The translations under genes were made by a program, and so were the position numbers. From positions 310,001-374,000 of the forward strand of contig NZ_ANBA01000013.1 of the NCBI RefSeq assembly GCF_000341085.1: 64,000 bases of DNA, given 5' to 3'. The DNA is from Nocardiopsis ganjiahuensis DSM 45031. GTDB lineage: Bacteria > Actinomycetota > Actinomycetes > Streptosporangiales > Streptosporangiaceae. Positions 50,854-61,779 of the stretch are shown in pieces. Each line of letters begins with the position of its first letter. Position 1 is the first letter of the stretch. Under the pieces are notes generated by a model. The model was not told the origin of the DNA. It saw nothing but the letters and a program-made list of their open reading frames with translations, and searched no databases.

Positions 50854-51693
50854 ATGGGCATTCGTAAGTACAAGCCGACGACGCCGGGTCGTCGCGGCTC
50901 CAGCGTGAGCGACTTCGTCGAGATCACGCGCTCGGAGCCGGAGAAGTCCCTGGTCCGTCCGCTTCACTCCAAGGGCGGTCGTAACGGCCACGGCCGGATC
51001 ACCGCTCGCCACCAGGGCGGTGGCCACAAGCGCGCCTACCGCGTGATCGACTTCCGTCGTCACGACAAGGACGGCGTTCCGGCCAAGGTCGCTCACATCG
51101 AGTACGACCCCAACCGCACCGCTCGCATTGCCCTGCTGCACTACGTGGACGGTGAGAAGCGCTACATTCTGGCGCCCGCCGGCCTCAAGCAGGGCGACAA
51201 GATCGAGAACGGCCCCCAGTCCGACATCAAGCCGGGCAACTGCCTCCCGCTGCGCAACATCCCCACGGGTACGTTCGTGCACGCGGTCGAGCTGAAGCCG
51301 GGCGGCGGTGCCAAGCTGGGCCGTTCCGCGGGGTCGCAGATCCAGCTCCTCGCCAAGGAAGGCCGCTACGCCACGCTGCGTATGCCCTCCGGTGAGATGC
51401 GCATGGTCGAGATCTCCTGCCGCGCCACGGTTGGTCAGGTCGGCAACGCCGAGCAGTCCAACATCAACTGGGGCAAGGCCGGCCGCTCGCGGTGGAAGGG
51501 CAAGCGCCCGACCGTCCGTGGTGTGGTCATGAACCCCGTCGACCACCCGCACGGTGGTGGCGAGGGCAAGACCTCCGGTGGTCGTCACCCGGTCAGCCCT
51601 TGGGGCAAGAAGGAAGGCCGGACCCGGACCAAGAACAAGGCCAGCGACAAGCTGATCGTGCGGCGTCGGCGTAGCGGTAAGAAGAAGCGGTAA
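50854..51693 (+). CDS. rplB: 50S ribosomal protein L2
   Basis: The 279-residue protein starts [20 protein letters not shown]. It is needed for subunit association and peptidyl transfer; the conserved [19 protein letters not shown] segment carries the functionally important His. The basic C-terminus ends [10 protein letters not shown]. It is 12 bases upstream of rpsS. Length is standard. Confidence 0.97.
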   Translation: MGIRKYKPTTPGRRGSSVSDFVEITRSEPEKSLVRPLHSKGGRNGHGRITARHQGGGHKRAYRVIDFRRHDKDGVPAKVAHIEYDPNRTARIALLHYVDGEKRYILAPAGLKQGDKIENGPQSDIKPGNCLPLRNIPTGTFVHAVELKPGGGAKLGRSAGSQIQLLAKEGRYATLRMPSGEMRMVEISCRATVGQVGNAEQSNINWGKAGRSRWKGKRPTVRGVVMNPVDHPHGGGEGKTSGGRHPVSPWGKKEGRTRTKNKASDKLIVRRRRSGKKKR

Positions 51694-51705
51694 GGAGCAC
51701 GTCTG

Positions 51706-51984
51706 ATGCCACGTAGCCTTAAGAAGGGTCCCTTCGTCGACGACCACCTCATCAAGAAGGTGGAAGTTCAGAACGAGAAGGGGACCAAGAACGTCATCAA
51801 GACGTGGTCCCGGCGATCCATGATCGTCCCGGAGATGATCGGTCACACGATCGCCGTCCACGACGGCCGCAAGCACGTTCCGGTGTTCGTGTCGGAGTCG
51901 ATGGTCGGCCACAAGCTCGGTGAGTTCGCTCCCACGCGTACTTTCCGTAGCCACGTCAAGGACGACCGCCGCAGCCGCCGATAG
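51706..51984 (+). CDS. rpsS: 30S ribosomal protein S19
   Basis: The 92-residue protein of the 30S head starts [20 protein letters not shown] and has [20 protein letters not shown] and the end [11 protein letters not shown]. It binds 16S rRNA with S13 near the A site. It is followed by rplV with a 74-base gap that contains the rplV ribosome-binding region. Confidence 0.96.
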   Translation: MPRSLKKGPFVDDHLIKKVEVQNEKGTKNVIKTWSRRSMIVPEMIGHTIAVHDGRKHVPVFVSESMVGHKLGEFAPTRTFRSHVKDDRRSRR

Positions 51985-52058
51985 CGGTTGCAGCAGTTGT
52001 AAGAACCATTTTCTCCACGGTGAGTGGGGAATGAATTTCCGTGAGCGAGGGAAAAGCG

Positions 52059-52426
52059 ATGGGAACGAGGGCACAGGCGCGGTTCGTCCGCGTTACGCCC
52101 CGAAAGGCTCGCCGGGTGGCGGACCTTATTCGCGGGTTGCCCGCTGACGAGGCACAGGCGGTGCTCCGGTTCGCGCCCCAGTCGGCGAGCGAGCCCGTTG
52201 GCAAGGTGCTGGCTAGCGCCATCGCCAACGCTGAGCACAACGACAAGCTGGACCGCGAGTCCCTTGTGGTCGAGCGCGTGTGGGTGGACGAGGGTCCGAC
52301 CCTGAAGCGCATTCGCCCGCGGGGCTTCGGCCGGGCTTTCCGGGTCACGAAGCGCACGAGCCACATCACCGTGGTCGTCGCTGAGAACTCGGGCGCCTCG
52401 TCCAAGACGAAGGAAAGGACCCGATA

Positions 52427-52427
<1 letters not shown>
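52059..52427 (+). CDS. rplV: 50S ribosomal protein L22
   Basis: The 122-residue protein lines the exit tunnel. It reads [20 protein letters not shown], then [21 protein letters not shown] chose the ATG at 52059 because GAGGGA lies upstream and homologues start here; a GTG six codons earlier is an alternative. The tunnel hairpin contains [19 protein letters not shown], with no insertion of the type that gives macrolide resistance. Its stop shares a base with the rpsC start (TAGTG). Confidence 0.95.
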
Positions 52428-53206
<779 letters not shown>

Positions 53207-53209
53207 CCG

Positions 53210-53623
53210 ATGCTTATTCCTCGTAAGGTCAAGTACCGGAAGCAGCACCACCCGGACCTTCGTGGCAAGGCTCAGCGCGGTACCACGGTCACCTTCGGTG
53301 AGTTCGGTATCCAGGCGCTCGAGTCGGCCTACGTGACGAACCGTCAGATCGAGTCCGCTCGTATCGCCATGACGCGTCACATCAAGCGTGGCGGCAAGGT
53401 GTGGATCAACATCTTCCCGGACCGTCCGCTGACGAAGAAGCCCGCCGAGGTCCGCATGGGCTCCGGTAAGGGTTCACCCGAGTGGTGGGTCGCTCCGGTC
53501 AAGCCGGGGCGTGTGATGTTCGAGCTGTCGGGCGTGCCCGAGGCCGTGGCCAAGGAGGCCCTGCGCCGTGCGATGCACAAGCTCCCGATGAAGTGCAAGT
53601 TTGTTAAGCGGGAGGGGGAGTGA
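53210..53623 (+). CDS. rplP: 50S ribosomal protein L16
   Basis: The 137-residue protein starts [20 protein letters not shown] and has [20 protein letters not shown] near residue 85, at the A-site loop. It is three bases after rpsC and its stop overlaps the rpmC start (TGATG). Confidence 0.97.
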   Translation: MLIPRKVKYRKQHHPDLRGKAQRGTTVTFGEFGIQALESAYVTNRQIESARIAMTRHIKRGGKVWINIFPDRPLTKKPAEVRMGSGKGSPEWWVAPVKPGRVMFELSGVPEAVAKEALRRAMHKLPMKCKFVKREGE

Positions 53624-53877
53624 TGGCGAAGTCCGTGACTGCCCACGAGCTGCGCGACCAGTCCGTCGAGGACCTGGTCACGAAGCTCAAGGAAGCCAAG
53701 GAAGAGCTCTTCAACCTCCGCTTCCAGGCCGCTACCGGCCAGCTCGACAACCACAGCCGTCTTCGTACCGTCAAGCGCGAGATCGCGCGGATCTACACGG
53801 TCCTGCGTGAGCACGAGCTGGGCATCGTCCCGCTGTCTGGTGAGTCGGCTGAGGAGACGAAGGAAGCAGCCGAATGA
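53623..53877 (+). CDS. rpmC: 50S ribosomal protein L29
   Basis: The 84-residue protein starts [20 protein letters not shown], the family signature, with [20 protein letters not shown]. It lies near the tunnel exit beside L23. An ATG at 53623, overlapping the rplP stop, is the natural start; the preceding GTG is less likely. The C-terminal ~17 residues are an acidic extension. Confidence 0.95.
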   Translation: MAKSVTAHELRDQSVEDLVTKLKEAKEELFNLRFQAATGQLDNHSRLRTVKREIARIYTVLREHELGIVPLSGESAEETKEAAE

Positions 53878-54146
53878 GCGAGAACCAGACTGAAACGCGC
53901 AACTACCGCAAGGTGCGCGAGGGATACGTCGTCAGCGACAAGATGGACAAGACCGTCGTTGTCGAGGTTGAGGACCGCGTCAAGCACGCCCTGTACGGAA
54001 AGGTCATCCGTAGGACGACCAAGTACAAGGCGCACGACGAGGCGAACTCTGCTGGCGTCGGCGACCGGGTCCGCATGATGGAGACCCGGCCGCTCTCTGC
54101 GACGAAGCGTTGGCGCGTCGTGGAGATCCTGGAGAAGGCTAAGTAA
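53874..54146 (+). CDS. rpsQ: 30S ribosomal protein S17
   Basis: The 90-residue protein begins [20 protein letters not shown] and has [20 protein letters not shown] with the OB-fold that binds 16S rRNA early in assembly. It overlaps rpmC by four bases (ATGA). It ends the S10 operon; rplN follows after 104 bases. Confidence 0.96.
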   Translation: MSENQTETRNYRKVREGYVVSDKMDKTVVVEVEDRVKHALYGKVIRRTTKYKAHDEANSAGVGDRVRMMETRPLSATKRWRVVEILEKAK

Positions 54147-54250
54147 CCCCAGCCTGTTGGCGGCCGGCACGAGTTGTCGGCCGCCGACGCGAGGGGTGAG
54201 ACCACCTAGCCGTGCGGCAGTGGACCGCACGCATCACATCAGGAGCAGAC

Positions 54251-54619
54251 GTGATTCAGCAGGAGTCGCGACTCAAGGTCGCTGACAACACGGGTGCCAA
54301 GGAGATCCTCACCATCCGTGTTCTCGGTGGCTCGGGTCGGCGCTACGCCGGGATCGGCGACACTATCGTCGCCACGGTGAAGGACGCCCTGCCTGGCGCT
54401 GGAGTCAAGAAGGGCGACGTCGTCAAGGCCGTTGTCGTGCGCACCGTTAAGGAGCGCCGCCGGCCCGACGGCTCCTACATCCGCTTCGATGAGAACGCTG
54501 CCGTGCTCATCAAGGACGGTGGGGACCCGCGAGGCACCCGCATCTTCGGCCCGGTCGGCCGTGAGCTGCGTGACAAGAAGTACATGCGCATTATTTCGCT
54601 GGCGCCGGAGGTGCTCTAA
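54251..54619 (+). CDS. rplN: 50S ribosomal protein L14
   Basis: The 122-residue protein starts with GTG as [20 protein letters not shown], with AGGAGCAGAC upstream; the longer open frame is leader. It lies at the subunit interface and binds silencing factor Rsf[18 protein letters not shown] is typical. It opens the spc operon. Confidence 0.97.
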   Translation: MIQQESRLKVADNTGAKEILTIRVLGGSGRRYAGIGDTIVATVKDALPGAGVKKGDVVKAVVVRTVKERRRPDGSYIRFDENAAVLIKDGGDPRGTRIFGPVGRELRDKKYMRIISLAPEVL

Positions 54620-54622
54620 GCG

Positions 54623-54928
54623 ATGAAGATCAAAACTGGCGACGAGGTCATCGTTCTCGCCGGCAAGGACAAGGGTGCCACCGGCAAGGTCGTCAAGGCC
54701 ATGCCCAAGGAAGACCGTGTCGTCGTCGAGGGCGTCAACCTGGTCAAGAAGCACAGGAAGGCCAACCCGGCCGGCGGCCAGCAGGGCGAGGTCGTCACCA
54801 AGGAGGCTCCCCTCCACGTGAGCAACGTTGCGCTCGCGGAGGACGGTAAGGCCACTCGGGTCGGCTACCGCTTCGAGGAAGACGGAACCAAGGTTCGGGT
54901 CTCCCGTCGCACCGGTAAGGACATCTGA
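54623..54928 (+). CDS. rplX: 50S ribosomal protein L24
   Basis: The 101-residue assembly initiator starts [20 protein letters not shown], the KOW motif, and continues [20 protein letters not shown]. Three bases separate it from rplN, and its stop overlaps the rplE start (TGATG). Confidence 0.97.
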   Translation: MKIKTGDEVIVLAGKDKGATGKVVKAMPKEDRVVVEGVNLVKKHRKANPAGGQQGEVVTKEAPLHVSNVALAEDGKATRVGYRFEEDGTKVRVSRRTGKDI

Positions 54929-55503
54929 TGACGGTTACGAACGACATCACCGCACCTCCGATGCCGCGGCTCAAGGAGAAGTACCGCAACGAGATCGCTG
55001 CGGGCCTCAAGGACGAGTTCGACATCGCCAACGTCATGCAGATCCCCGGTCTCACGAAGATCGTGGTCAACATGGGCGTGGGCGAGGCCGCTCGTGACGC
55101 GAAGCTGATCCAGGGCGCGATCGCCGACATCACGGCGATCACCGGCCAGAAGCCGAAGGTCAACCGGGCCAAGAACTCCATCGCGCAGTTCAAGCTGCGC
55201 GAGGGTCAGCCGATCGGCGTCACTGTGACGCTGCGCGGCGACCGGATGTGGGAGTTCCTCGACCGGCTGCTTTCGCTGGCCCTGCCCCGGATCCGGGACT
55301 TCCGTGGCCTTTCCCCGAAGCAGTTCGACGGGAACGGCAACTACACGTTCGGTCTGACCGAGCAGGTCATGTTCCACGAGGTCGACCCGGACAAGGTCGA
55401 CCGCCAGCGTGGGATGGACATCACGGTTGTCACGACGGCGACCACCAACGAACAGGGCCGCAGCCTGCTCAAGCGGCTCGGTTTCCCGTTCAAGGAAGCC
55501 TGA
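54928..55503 (+). CDS. rplE: 50S ribosomal protein L5
   Basis: The 191-residue protein binds 5S rRNA in the central protuberance. It starts [20 protein letters not shown] and shows [40 protein letters not shown] and [13 protein letters not shown]. The overlap with rplX indicates translational coupling. It is followed by rpsZ after 13 bases. Confidence 0.97.
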   Translation: MTVTNDITAPPMPRLKEKYRNEIAAGLKDEFDIANVMQIPGLTKIVVNMGVGEAARDAKLIQGAIADITAITGQKPKVNRAKNSIAQFKLREGQPIGVTVTLRGDRMWEFLDRLLSLALPRIRDFRGLSPKQFDGNGNYTFGLTEQVMFHEVDPDKVDRQRGMDITVVTTATTNEQGRSLLKRLGFPFKEA

Positions 55504-55516
55504 GGGGTTACCACAG

Positions 55517-55702
55517 ATGGCTAAGAAGTCCCTGATCGCGAAGTCGCAGCGGAAGCCGAAGTTCGGCGTTCGCGCGTATACTCGATGCTCCAGGTGCGGT
55601 CGCCCCCGCGCCGTCTTCCGGAAGTTCGGCCTCTGCCGTATCTGCTTCCGCGAGATGGCTCACAAGGGCGAACTGCCCGGTATCACCAAGTCGAGCTGGT
55701 AG
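55517..55702 (+). CDS. rpsZ: 30S ribosomal protein S14 type Z
   Basis: The 61-residue protein is the zinc-binding form of S14: [20 protein letters not shown] gives the four cysteines (CxxC-x12-CxxC). It starts [20 protein letters not shown] and ends ITKSSW. In actinobacteria a second zinc-free S14 is often used under zinc limitation, but none is seen here. A structured 273-base spacer follows. Confidence 0.97.
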   Translation: MAKKSLIAKSQRKPKFGVRAYTRCSRCGRPRAVFRKFGLCRICFREMAHKGELPGITKSSW

Positions 55703-55975
55703 TTTCCGGTGGGGCCGACCCTGCGCTCTAGCAGCGCGGTCGGCCCCCCGAAACGCCGCCTTCTCGGTGGCTCACAGCAGTGTCCGCCACCGCCCCATGG
55801 CGGTGGGTGGATCAGCAACATCCATTCATCAGGGCACGGCAGTCCCGTGAGGGACCGCGGTGCCCACGACCACGCCGTAGGTCCGTTTGTGCACTCCCGA
55901 GGGGCAACCCTGGTGGGAGGCAGGCTCTGGGAAAGCCCGCACTCGGAAACCGCGGTGAGGAAGGGCCAGTCGGCC
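55703..55975 (+). promoter_or_regulatory. Structured spacer inside the spc operon (rpsZ-rpsH)
   Basis: The spacer holds three hairpins: GGGGCCGACC / GGTCGGCCCC with inner GCGC pairs (55711-55747), CCACCGCC-CCAT-GGCGGTGG (55787-55806), and GGGCACGGCAGTCCC-GTGA-GGGACCGCGGTGCCC (55832-55865, with mismatches). The first looks like a terminator, although without a T-run. No open frame with a ribosome-binding site is seen before rpsH. It could be an attenuator, an autoregulatory binding site or a processing site. Confidence 0.5.
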
Positions 55976-56374
55976 ATGACAATGACCGACCCGATCGCAG
56001 ACATGCTGACGCGTCTGCGTAACGCGAATTCGGCGTACCACGACACCGTGACGATGCCGTATTCCAAGATCAAGGCGCACATCGCCGAGATCCTCCAGCA
56101 GGAGGGCTTCATTCAGGGCTGGCGGACCGAGGAGGCCCCTGTGGGCCAGAGCCTCGTCCTCGACCTGAAGTACGGCCCCACCCGTGAGCGTTCCATCGCG
56201 GGCATCCGCCGGGTCTCCAAGCCCGGTCTCCGGGTGTACGCGAAGAAGGAGAACCTTCCGCGTGTGCTGGGTGGCCTCGGTGTGGCGATCATTTCGACGT
56301 CCGGTGGCCTGATGACTGACAAGCAGGCCAAGAAGCGTGGCGTGGGCGGCGAAGTCCTCGCTTACGTCTGGTAA
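55976..56374 (+). CDS. rpsH: 30S ribosomal protein S8
   Basis: The 132-residue protein starts [20 protein letters not shown]. It binds 16S rRNA helix 21 and is the spc autoregulator in E. coli. The C-terminal [20 protein letters not shown] region contains the conserved RNA-contact residues. The ATG at 55976 is chosen because the family start is [10 protein letters not shown]; the longer frame is leader sequence. Spacing to rplF is 18 bases. Confidence 0.97.
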   Translation: MTMTDPIADMLTRLRNANSAYHDTVTMPYSKIKAHIAEILQQEGFIQGWRTEEAPVGQSLVLDLKYGPTRERSIAGIRRVSKPGLRVYAKKENLPRVLGGLGVAIISTSGGLMTDKQAKKRGVGGEVLAYVW

Positions 56375-56392
56375 CTAGGGAGAGACTGAAGC

Positions 56393-56929
56393 ATGTCGCG
56401 AATCGGTCGACTGCCGCTCTCGGTCCCCAAGGGCGTCGAAGTCACGATTAACGGGCAAGACGTCACTGTCAAGGGGCCGAAGGGCGAACTGAAGCACACG
56501 ATCGCCGAGCCGATCACCGCCTCCTTCGAGGACGGAATCGTCACGGTGGCGCGTCCCGATGACAAGCCGGAGAACCGGTCGCTGCACGGTCTGACCCGTG
56601 CGCTGATCGCGAACCTCGTCGAGGGTGTCTCCAAGGGCTACAACAAGACGCTGGAGATCCACGGTGTGGGTTACCGCGTCCAGGCCCGCGGCTCCAACCT
56701 GGAGTTCTCGCTGGGCTTTAGCCACCCCGTGGTCATCGAGCCCCCCGAGGGCATCACCTTCCGCGTGGAGAAGCCGACGATCCTCCACGTCGAGGGCATC
56801 GACAAGCAGCTGGTGGGCCAGGTCGCCGCGAACATCCGTGCTCTGCGCAAGCCTGACCCGTACAAGGCCAAGGGCGTGCGGTACAAGGGTGAGCACATCC
56901 GCCGCAAGGCCGGAAAGGCTGGTAAGTAG
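56393..56929 (+). CDS. rplF: 50S ribosomal protein L6
   Basis: The 178-residue protein starts [20 protein letters not shown] and contains the duplicated L6 fold ([16 protein letters not shown], then [20 protein letters not shown]). [20 protein letters not shown] is the C-terminal signature near the sarcin-ricin loop. Two bases separate it from rplR. Confidence 0.97.
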   Translation: MSRIGRLPLSVPKGVEVTINGQDVTVKGPKGELKHTIAEPITASFEDGIVTVARPDDKPENRSLHGLTRALIANLVEGVSKGYNKTLEIHGVGYRVQARGSNLEFSLGFSHPVVIEPPEGITFRVEKPTILHVEGIDKQLVGQVAANIRALRKPDPYKAKGVRYKGEHIRRKAGKAGK

Positions 56930-56931
56930 GC

Positions 56932-57312
56932 ATGGGCATCACCGTGAGCCGTAAGCGCACCGCCAAGGCCACCACCTCGCGCAAGCGCCGGCAGTTCCGC
57001 GTTCGCAAGAAGGTCGTGGGCACCAGCGAGCGTCCGCGCCTGGCCGTGTTCCGCTCCTCCAAGCACATCGTCGCGCAGGTGATCGACGACACCAAGGGTC
57101 ACACCCTGGTCGCCGCCTCCAGCGTTGAGACCGACGTGCGTGGCGCCGACGGCACCAAGTCCGACAAGTCCGTCAAGGTCGGTGAGCTCGTCGCGCAGCG
57201 CGCGAAGGACGCCGGTATCACCGCGGTCGTCTTCGACCGCGGCGGTAACCGCTACGCCGGTCGTATCGCCAAGCTCGCCGACGCGGCGCGCGAGGGTGGG
57301 CTGGAGTTCTAG
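56932..57312 (+). CDS. rplR: 50S ribosomal protein L18
   Basis: The 126-residue protein binds 5S rRNA. It starts [20 protein letters not shown] and has [20 protein letters not shown] and the C-terminal [20 protein letters not shown]. It is followed by rpsE after 51 bases. Confidence 0.97.
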   Translation: MGITVSRKRTAKATTSRKRRQFRVRKKVVGTSERPRLAVFRSSKHIVAQVIDDTKGHTLVAASSVETDVRGADGTKSDKSVKVGELVAQRAKDAGITAVVFDRGGNRYAGRIAKLADAAREGGLEF

Positions 57313-57363
57313 TTCTATGACCTCTGTAAAGGCCAAGAGCAACCACGAGAAGAGGAATCACTG

Positions 57364-57966
57364 ATGGCTGCAGCACCGCGGCGCGGCGCCGGAGGCGAGC
57401 GGCGTGATCGCCGTGACGATCGCCGCGGCGGCGCCGCAGACAAGGGTGTCTCCTACATCGAGAAGGTCGTGACCATCAACCGGGTCGCGAAGGTCGTCAA
57501 GGGCGGCCGTCGCTTCTCCTTCACCGCGCTTGTTGTCGTCGGTGACGGCAACGGCATGGTGGGTGTCGGTTACGGCAAGGCCAAGGAAGTTCCGGCCGCG
57601 ATCGCCAAGGGTGTCGAGGCCGCGAAGAGGAACTTCTTCCGCGTCCCGCGCATCCAGGGCACCATCGTGCACCGGGTCCAGGGCGAGGAAGCCGCGGGCG
57701 TCGTCCTGCTCCGTCCGGCCGCTCCGGGTACCGGTGTTATCGCCGGTGGCCCCGTGCGCGCCGTCCTGGAGTGCGCCGGCATCCACGACATCCTGAGCAA
57801 GTCGCTCGGTTCGTCCAACCCGCTGAACATCGTGCACGCCACGGTGGCAGCGCTCAAGGGCCTCAACCAGCCTGAGGAGATCGCGGCCCGCCGCGGTCTG
57901 CCGATCGAGGATGTGGCCCCGGCTGCCATGCTGCGCGCCCGCTCTGAGGCGAAGGCAGGAGCCTGA
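57364..57966 (+). CDS. rpsE: 30S ribosomal protein S5
   Basis: The 200-residue protein helps set decoding accuracy and mRNA helicase activity. It starts [20 protein letters not shown] (Arg-rich arm) and has [20 protein letters not shown], the loop site for spectinomycin resistance, with no obvious alteration. [20 protein letters not shown] is typical. Two bases separate it from rpmD. Confidence 0.97.
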   Translation: MAAAPRRGAGGERRDRRDDRRGGAADKGVSYIEKVVTINRVAKVVKGGRRFSFTALVVVGDGNGMVGVGYGKAKEVPAAIAKGVEAAKRNFFRVPRIQGTIVHRVQGEEAAGVVLLRPAAPGTGVIAGGPVRAVLECAGIHDILSKSLGSSNPLNIVHATVAALKGLNQPEEIAARRGLPIEDVAPAAMLRARSEAKAGA

Positions 57967-57968
57967 TC

Positions 57969-58154
57969 ATGGCCAAGATCAAGATCACGCAGACCCGTTC
58001 CAAGATCGGCGGCAAGGTGAAGCAGCACGCTGCTCTCCAGTCGCTGGGCCTGGGCCGGATCGGTAAGTCCACCGTCCGTGAGGACCGCCCTGAGGTTCGC
58101 GGGCAGATCACGATCGTCTCGCACCTCGTTTCTGTCGAGGAGGTCGCAGAATGA
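57969..58154 (+). CDS. rpmD: 50S ribosomal protein L30
   Basis: The 61-residue protein starts [20 protein letters not shown] and has [20 protein letters not shown]. It is a small ferredoxin-like protein of the large subunit. It overlaps rplO by four bases (ATGA). Confidence 0.96.
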   Translation: MAKIKITQTRSKIGGKVKQHAALQSLGLGRIGKSTVREDRPEVRGQITIVSHLVSVEEVAE

Positions 58155-58615
58155 GCGACTACAACCCCGACGAGCTGCTCAAGCTGCACCACCTGCGTCC
58201 CGCCCCGGGTAGCAACAAGTCCAAGGTCCGTAAGGGCCGCGGCGAGGCTTCCAAGGGTAAGACCGCTGGTCGCGGTACCAAGGGCACCAAGGCTCGTAAC
58301 ACCGTTCGTCCCGGTTTCGAGGGTGGGCAGATGCCCCTCATCCGCCGGATCCCGAAGCTCAAGGGCTTCAGCAACGCCCGGTTCAAGACGACCTACCAGG
58401 TCGTCAACCTGGACAAGCTGAGCGAGCTCTACCCCGAGGGTGGCGAGGTCACCGTCGAGGGCCTGGTCGCCAAGGGCGCGGTTCGCAAGAACCAGCTCGT
58501 CAAGGTGCTGGGTACGGGTGAGATCACCGTCGCCGTGCAGGTGAGCGTTAACGCGTTCTCCGGCGCTGCGAAGGAGAAGATCACCGCCGCCGGTGGCACT
58601 GTCACCGAGCTGTAG
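58151..58615 (+). CDS. rplO: 50S ribosomal protein L15
   Basis: The 154-residue protein starts [20 protein letters not shown] with the Gly-rich RNA-binding loop [20 protein letters not shown]. It is the last ribosomal gene before secY. It is followed by a strong terminator hairpin, so secY may need its own promoter. Confidence 0.97.
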   Translation: MSDYNPDELLKLHHLRPAPGSNKSKVRKGRGEASKGKTAGRGTKGTKARNTVRPGFEGGQMPLIRRIPKLKGFSNARFKTTYQVVNLDKLSELYPEGGEVTVEGLVAKGAVRKNQLVKVLGTGEITVAVQVSVNAFSGAAKEKITAAGGTVTEL

Positions 58616-58640
58616 GGGTTTCCCTACGATGCGCACTGGG

Positions 58641-58686
58641 GGGCGCCCGCCCGGTAGGTCCGTGAAGGTCCTGCCGGCGGGCGCCC
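58641..58686 (+). terminator. Hairpin between rplO and secY
   Basis: GGGCGCCCGCC and GGCGGGCGCCC form an 11-bp perfect stem, with GGTAGG / CCTGCC inner pairing. The remaining 200 bases before secY show TTACAG and TAATGT -10-like boxes but no good -35. Confidence 0.75.
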
Positions 58687-58897
58687 TCGTGCGTTGTGAG
58701 TGTTGATCGTTATGCCTCATGAACCCCTCCGTCGGGTGATGGCTGTTACAGTGCCATCTGTTTGAGCTCCCCGCTTGACGTAATGTGAGTACTTCCGAGC
58801 GCCGGGCGACAGGCCCGGCGCTGACGTTCTACGACGATTCAGGATCGGCCGCGATGTCTGGAACCCGTTCCGCCGCCGAAGCCGCGCAGGAGGAGAC

Positions 58898-60208
58898 GTG
58901 CTAGGTGCGTTCGTTCGTGCATTCCGCACGCCCGACCTGCGCAATAAGCTGCTGTTCACACTGTTCATCCTGACGATCTTCCGTCTGGGCTCTGTGATCC
59001 CCGCCCCCGGCATCGACTCGGCGGCGATCAGGGAGCAGATGGAGGTCATCACAGCGAGCGACCAGTCCGGCGTCTACGCCCTGGTCAACCTGTTCAGTGG
59101 TGGCGCGCTTCTGCAACTGGCGGTGTTCGCGCTCGGGGTCATGCCGTACATCACCGCGAGCATCATCATCAACCTGCTGACGGTGGTCATTCCTCGTCTG
59201 GAGGCCCTCAAGAAGGAGGGCCAGGCCGGACAGAGCAAGATCACCCAGTACACCCGCTATCTGACCCTGATGCTGGCGGTCCTCCAGGCGACCAGCATCG
59301 TGGCCATGGCCAGAACCGGCGCGCTGTTCCAGAACAGCATCCCGGTCTCCTCCTACATGCCCAACCAGGACATCCTCACCATGGTGACGATCGTCTTCGT
59401 GATGACCGCGGGTACCGCGATCATCATGTGGATGGGCGAGCTCATCACCGAGCGCGGCGTCGGCAACGGTATGTCGCTGCTGATCTTCACCCAGGTCATC
59501 GCCGTCTTCCCCTCCTCCATCCTGGGGCTGTACGAGGAGCGGTCGGTCTGGATCTTCATCATCATCTGCATGGCCGGTCTGGCCCTGATCACCGCCGTGG
59601 TGTTCATGGAGCAGGCCCAGCGCCGCATCCCGGTGCAGTACGCGAAGCGGATGGTGGGGCGCCGCATGTACGGCGGCAGCTCGACCTACATCCCTCTGAA
59701 GGTCAACCAGGCGGGCATCATCCCCGTGATCTTCGCCTCGTCCCTGCTCTACCTCCCCCAGCTGATCGTCGGTCTGATCGGGCAGGACTCCACCCACCCG
59801 GTGGCCCAGTTCTTCCAGACCTACTTCCTCACAGGCACTCACCCGGTCTACCTGACGACCTTCTTCGTCATGATCATCGGGTTCGCGTTCTTCTACGTGG
59901 CGATTACCTTCAACCCCACTGAAGTCGCGGACAACATGAAGAAGTACGGTGGTTTCATCCCGGGTATCCGACCAGGGCGTCCGACCGCCGAGTACCTCGA
60001 CTACGTCTTGACTCGGCTGACGACCCCCGGCTCTCTGTACCTGGGTGTGATCGCTCTCCTGCCCATGGTCGCCCTCGGTGCCACCGGCGCCGAAATGAGC
60101 ATCTTCGGCGGGACGAGCATCCTGATCATGGTGGGTGTCGGGCTGGACACGGTGAAGCAGATCGAGAGTCACCTCCAGCAGAGGAACTACGAAGGTTTTC
60201 TGCGATAA
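58898..60208 (+). CDS. secY: Preprotein translocase subunit SecY
   Basis: The 436-residue channel protein has ten hydrophobic segments. It starts with GTG (MLGAFVRAFRTPDLRNKLLF) after AGGAGGAG. The plug region and pore ring are around LVNLFSGGALLQLAVFALGV, and the cytoplasmic loop carries IPVQYAKRMVGRRMYGGSST. FNPTEVADNMKKYGGFIPGI is a family signature. With SecE it forms the Sec channel. adk follows with no gap. Confidence 0.98.
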   Translation: MLGAFVRAFRTPDLRNKLLFTLFILTIFRLGSVIPAPGIDSAAIREQMEVITASDQSGVYALVNLFSGGALLQLAVFALGVMPYITASIIINLLTVVIPRLEALKKEGQAGQSKITQYTRYLTLMLAVLQATSIVAMARTGALFQNSIPVSSYMPNQDILTMVTIVFVMTAGTAIIMWMGELITERGVGNGMSLLIFTQVIAVFPSSILGLYEERSVWIFIIICMAGLALITAVVFMEQAQRRIPVQYAKRMVGRRMYGGSSTYIPLKVNQAGIIPVIFASSLLYLPQLIVGLIGQDSTHPVAQFFQTYFLTGTHPVYLTTFFVMIIGFAFFYVAITFNPTEVADNMKKYGGFIPGIRPGRPTAEYLDYVLTRLTTPGSLYLGVIALLPMVALGATGAEMSIFGGTSILIMVGVGLDTVKQIESHLQQRNYEGFLR

Positions 60209-60868
60209 ATGCGTGCAGTATTGGTGGGGCCGCCTGGGGCCGGTAAAGGCACCCAGGCCCAGATCCTCGCGGAAGAGCTGTCGATCCCGAAGGTGTCCAC
60301 TGGTGACATCTTCCGGGCCAACGTCAGCGGTGGTACCGAACTCGGCAAGAAGGCCAAGGAGTTCATGGACCGTGGCGACCTCGTCCCCGACGAGGTCACG
60401 AACGCCATGGTCAAGGACCGGCTGGCCCAGGACGACGCCGCGGGGGGTTTCCTGCTCGACGGGTTCCCGCGCAACGTCCCCCAGGCGGAGACCCTCAAGG
60501 GGATGCTCTCCGACCTCGGCAGCACCCTGGACGTCGTCCTGGAGCTGAGGGTCGACGAGGAAGAGGTCGTCAAGCGCCTCTCCGGTCGTCGTTCCTGCCC
60601 TGAGTGCGGCCGTGTGTACCACGTCGAGTACGACGCTCCTCGGACCGAGGGCAAGTGCGACAACGAGGGCGCCGAGCTGTACCAGCGCGAGGACGACCGC
60701 GAGGAGACCATCCGGCACCGCCTGAAGGTCTACCGCGACCAGACCGCTCCGCTGGTCGAGTTCTACTCCGGTGAGGGCCTGCTGGCCACCATCGCCGCCA
60801 CGGGCCCCGTGGCGGAGGTGACGGCCCGCGCGAAGGCCGCCATCCAGGAGAAGCGGTCGGCGGCCTGA
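60209..60868 (+). CDS. adk: Adenylate kinase
   Basis: The 219-residue enzyme interconverts ATP + AMP and 2 ADP. The P-loop is [10 protein letters not shown] at 8-17. The long LID domain has a CPECGRVYH motif and a later Cys (GKCDNEG), so it is a zinc-type or partly zinc-type LID. It starts directly after the secY stop (TAA ATG) and its stop overlaps the map start. The secY-adk-map-infA order is typical. Confidence 0.97.
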   Translation: MRAVLVGPPGAGKGTQAQILAEELSIPKVSTGDIFRANVSGGTELGKKAKEFMDRGDLVPDEVTNAMVKDRLAQDDAAGGFLLDGFPRNVPQAETLKGMLSDLGSTLDVVLELRVDEEEVVKRLSGRRSCPECGRVYHVEYDAPRTEGKCDNEGAELYQREDDREETIRHRLKVYRDQTAPLVEFYSGEGLLATIAATGPVAEVTARAKAAIQEKRSAA

Positions 60869-61692
60869 TGTTCGGAAAGGCGGATCCGAGCGTGCAGATC
60901 AAGACGCCGGAACAGATCGCCAAGATGAGGGCGGCGGGCCAGGTCGTGGCCCGCGCCCTGGACACCCTCCGGGCCGCGGTGCGGCCCGGGGTGTCCACCC
61001 TCGAGCTGGACTCGGTCGCGGAGAAGGTCATCCGGGACGCCGGGGCGATCCCTTCGTTCAAGGGCTACCACGGCTTCCCGGGTTCCATCTGTGCCTCGGT
61101 GAACGAGGAGGTCGTGCACGGCATCCCGACCGCCGAGCGCGTCCTCGTCGAGGGCGACATCGTCTCCATCGACTGCGGTGCCATCCTCGACGGCTGGCAC
61201 GGCGACTCCGCGGTGACCATCGCGGTCGGCGAGGGCCGGCCCGAGGACCTCGCGATGATGGAGGTGTGTGAGGAGTCCATGTGGCAGGGGATCGCGCAGA
61301 TGCGTCCGGGCAAGCGCCTGGGCGACATCGGACACGCGATCGGCGGCCACATCTCGGCCAACGGCGGCTACGGCAACGTGCGTGAGTACGGCGGCCACGG
61401 CATCGGCACCGAGATGCACATGGACCCGCACGTGCTGAACTACGGCAAGAAGGGCCGAGGTCAACGGCTGGTCGAGGGCATGTGCCTGGCGATCGAGCCG
61501 ATGACGACGCTCGGCAAGCACGACGTGGTGGAGCTCGATGACGGCTGGACTGTCGTGACCCGTGACGGCGGCCGTGCCGCCCACTTCGAGCACACCGTCG
61601 CGATCACCGCGGACGGCCCGATGGTGCTGACCGCTCGCGAGTCGAATCGCGATAAAATTGCGCAGATGGGGTTCGTCCAGCCGACCTGGTGA
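60868..61692 (+). CDS. map: Methionine aminopeptidase type I
   Basis: The 274-residue enzyme removes N-terminal Met. Metal ligands are visible in VSIDCGAILDGWHGDSAVTI (two Asp), EYGGHGIGTEMHMDP (His), IEPMT (Glu) and a late FEHTVAIT (Glu). The start overlaps the adk stop (TGATG). It is the actinobacterial form, slightly longer than E. coli Map, without an N-terminal zinc-finger extension. Confidence 0.96.
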   Translation: MFGKADPSVQIKTPEQIAKMRAAGQVVARALDTLRAAVRPGVSTLELDSVAEKVIRDAGAIPSFKGYHGFPGSICASVNEEVVHGIPTAERVLVEGDIVSIDCGAILDGWHGDSAVTIAVGEGRPEDLAMMEVCEESMWQGIAQMRPGKRLGDIGHAIGGHISANGGYGNVREYGGHGIGTEMHMDPHVLNYGKKGRGQRLVEGMCLAIEPMTTLGKHDVVELDDGWTVVTRDGGRAAHFEHTVAITADGPMVLTARESNRDKIAQMGFVQPTW

Positions 61693-61779
61693 CGGCGGGC
61701 CCACCCCCTGCTCCTCCGGCGAACCGCCGAAGTGGTGGGGGTGGTGACCACTCACGGGTGTAGAGGCGAGGTGTGCGCA

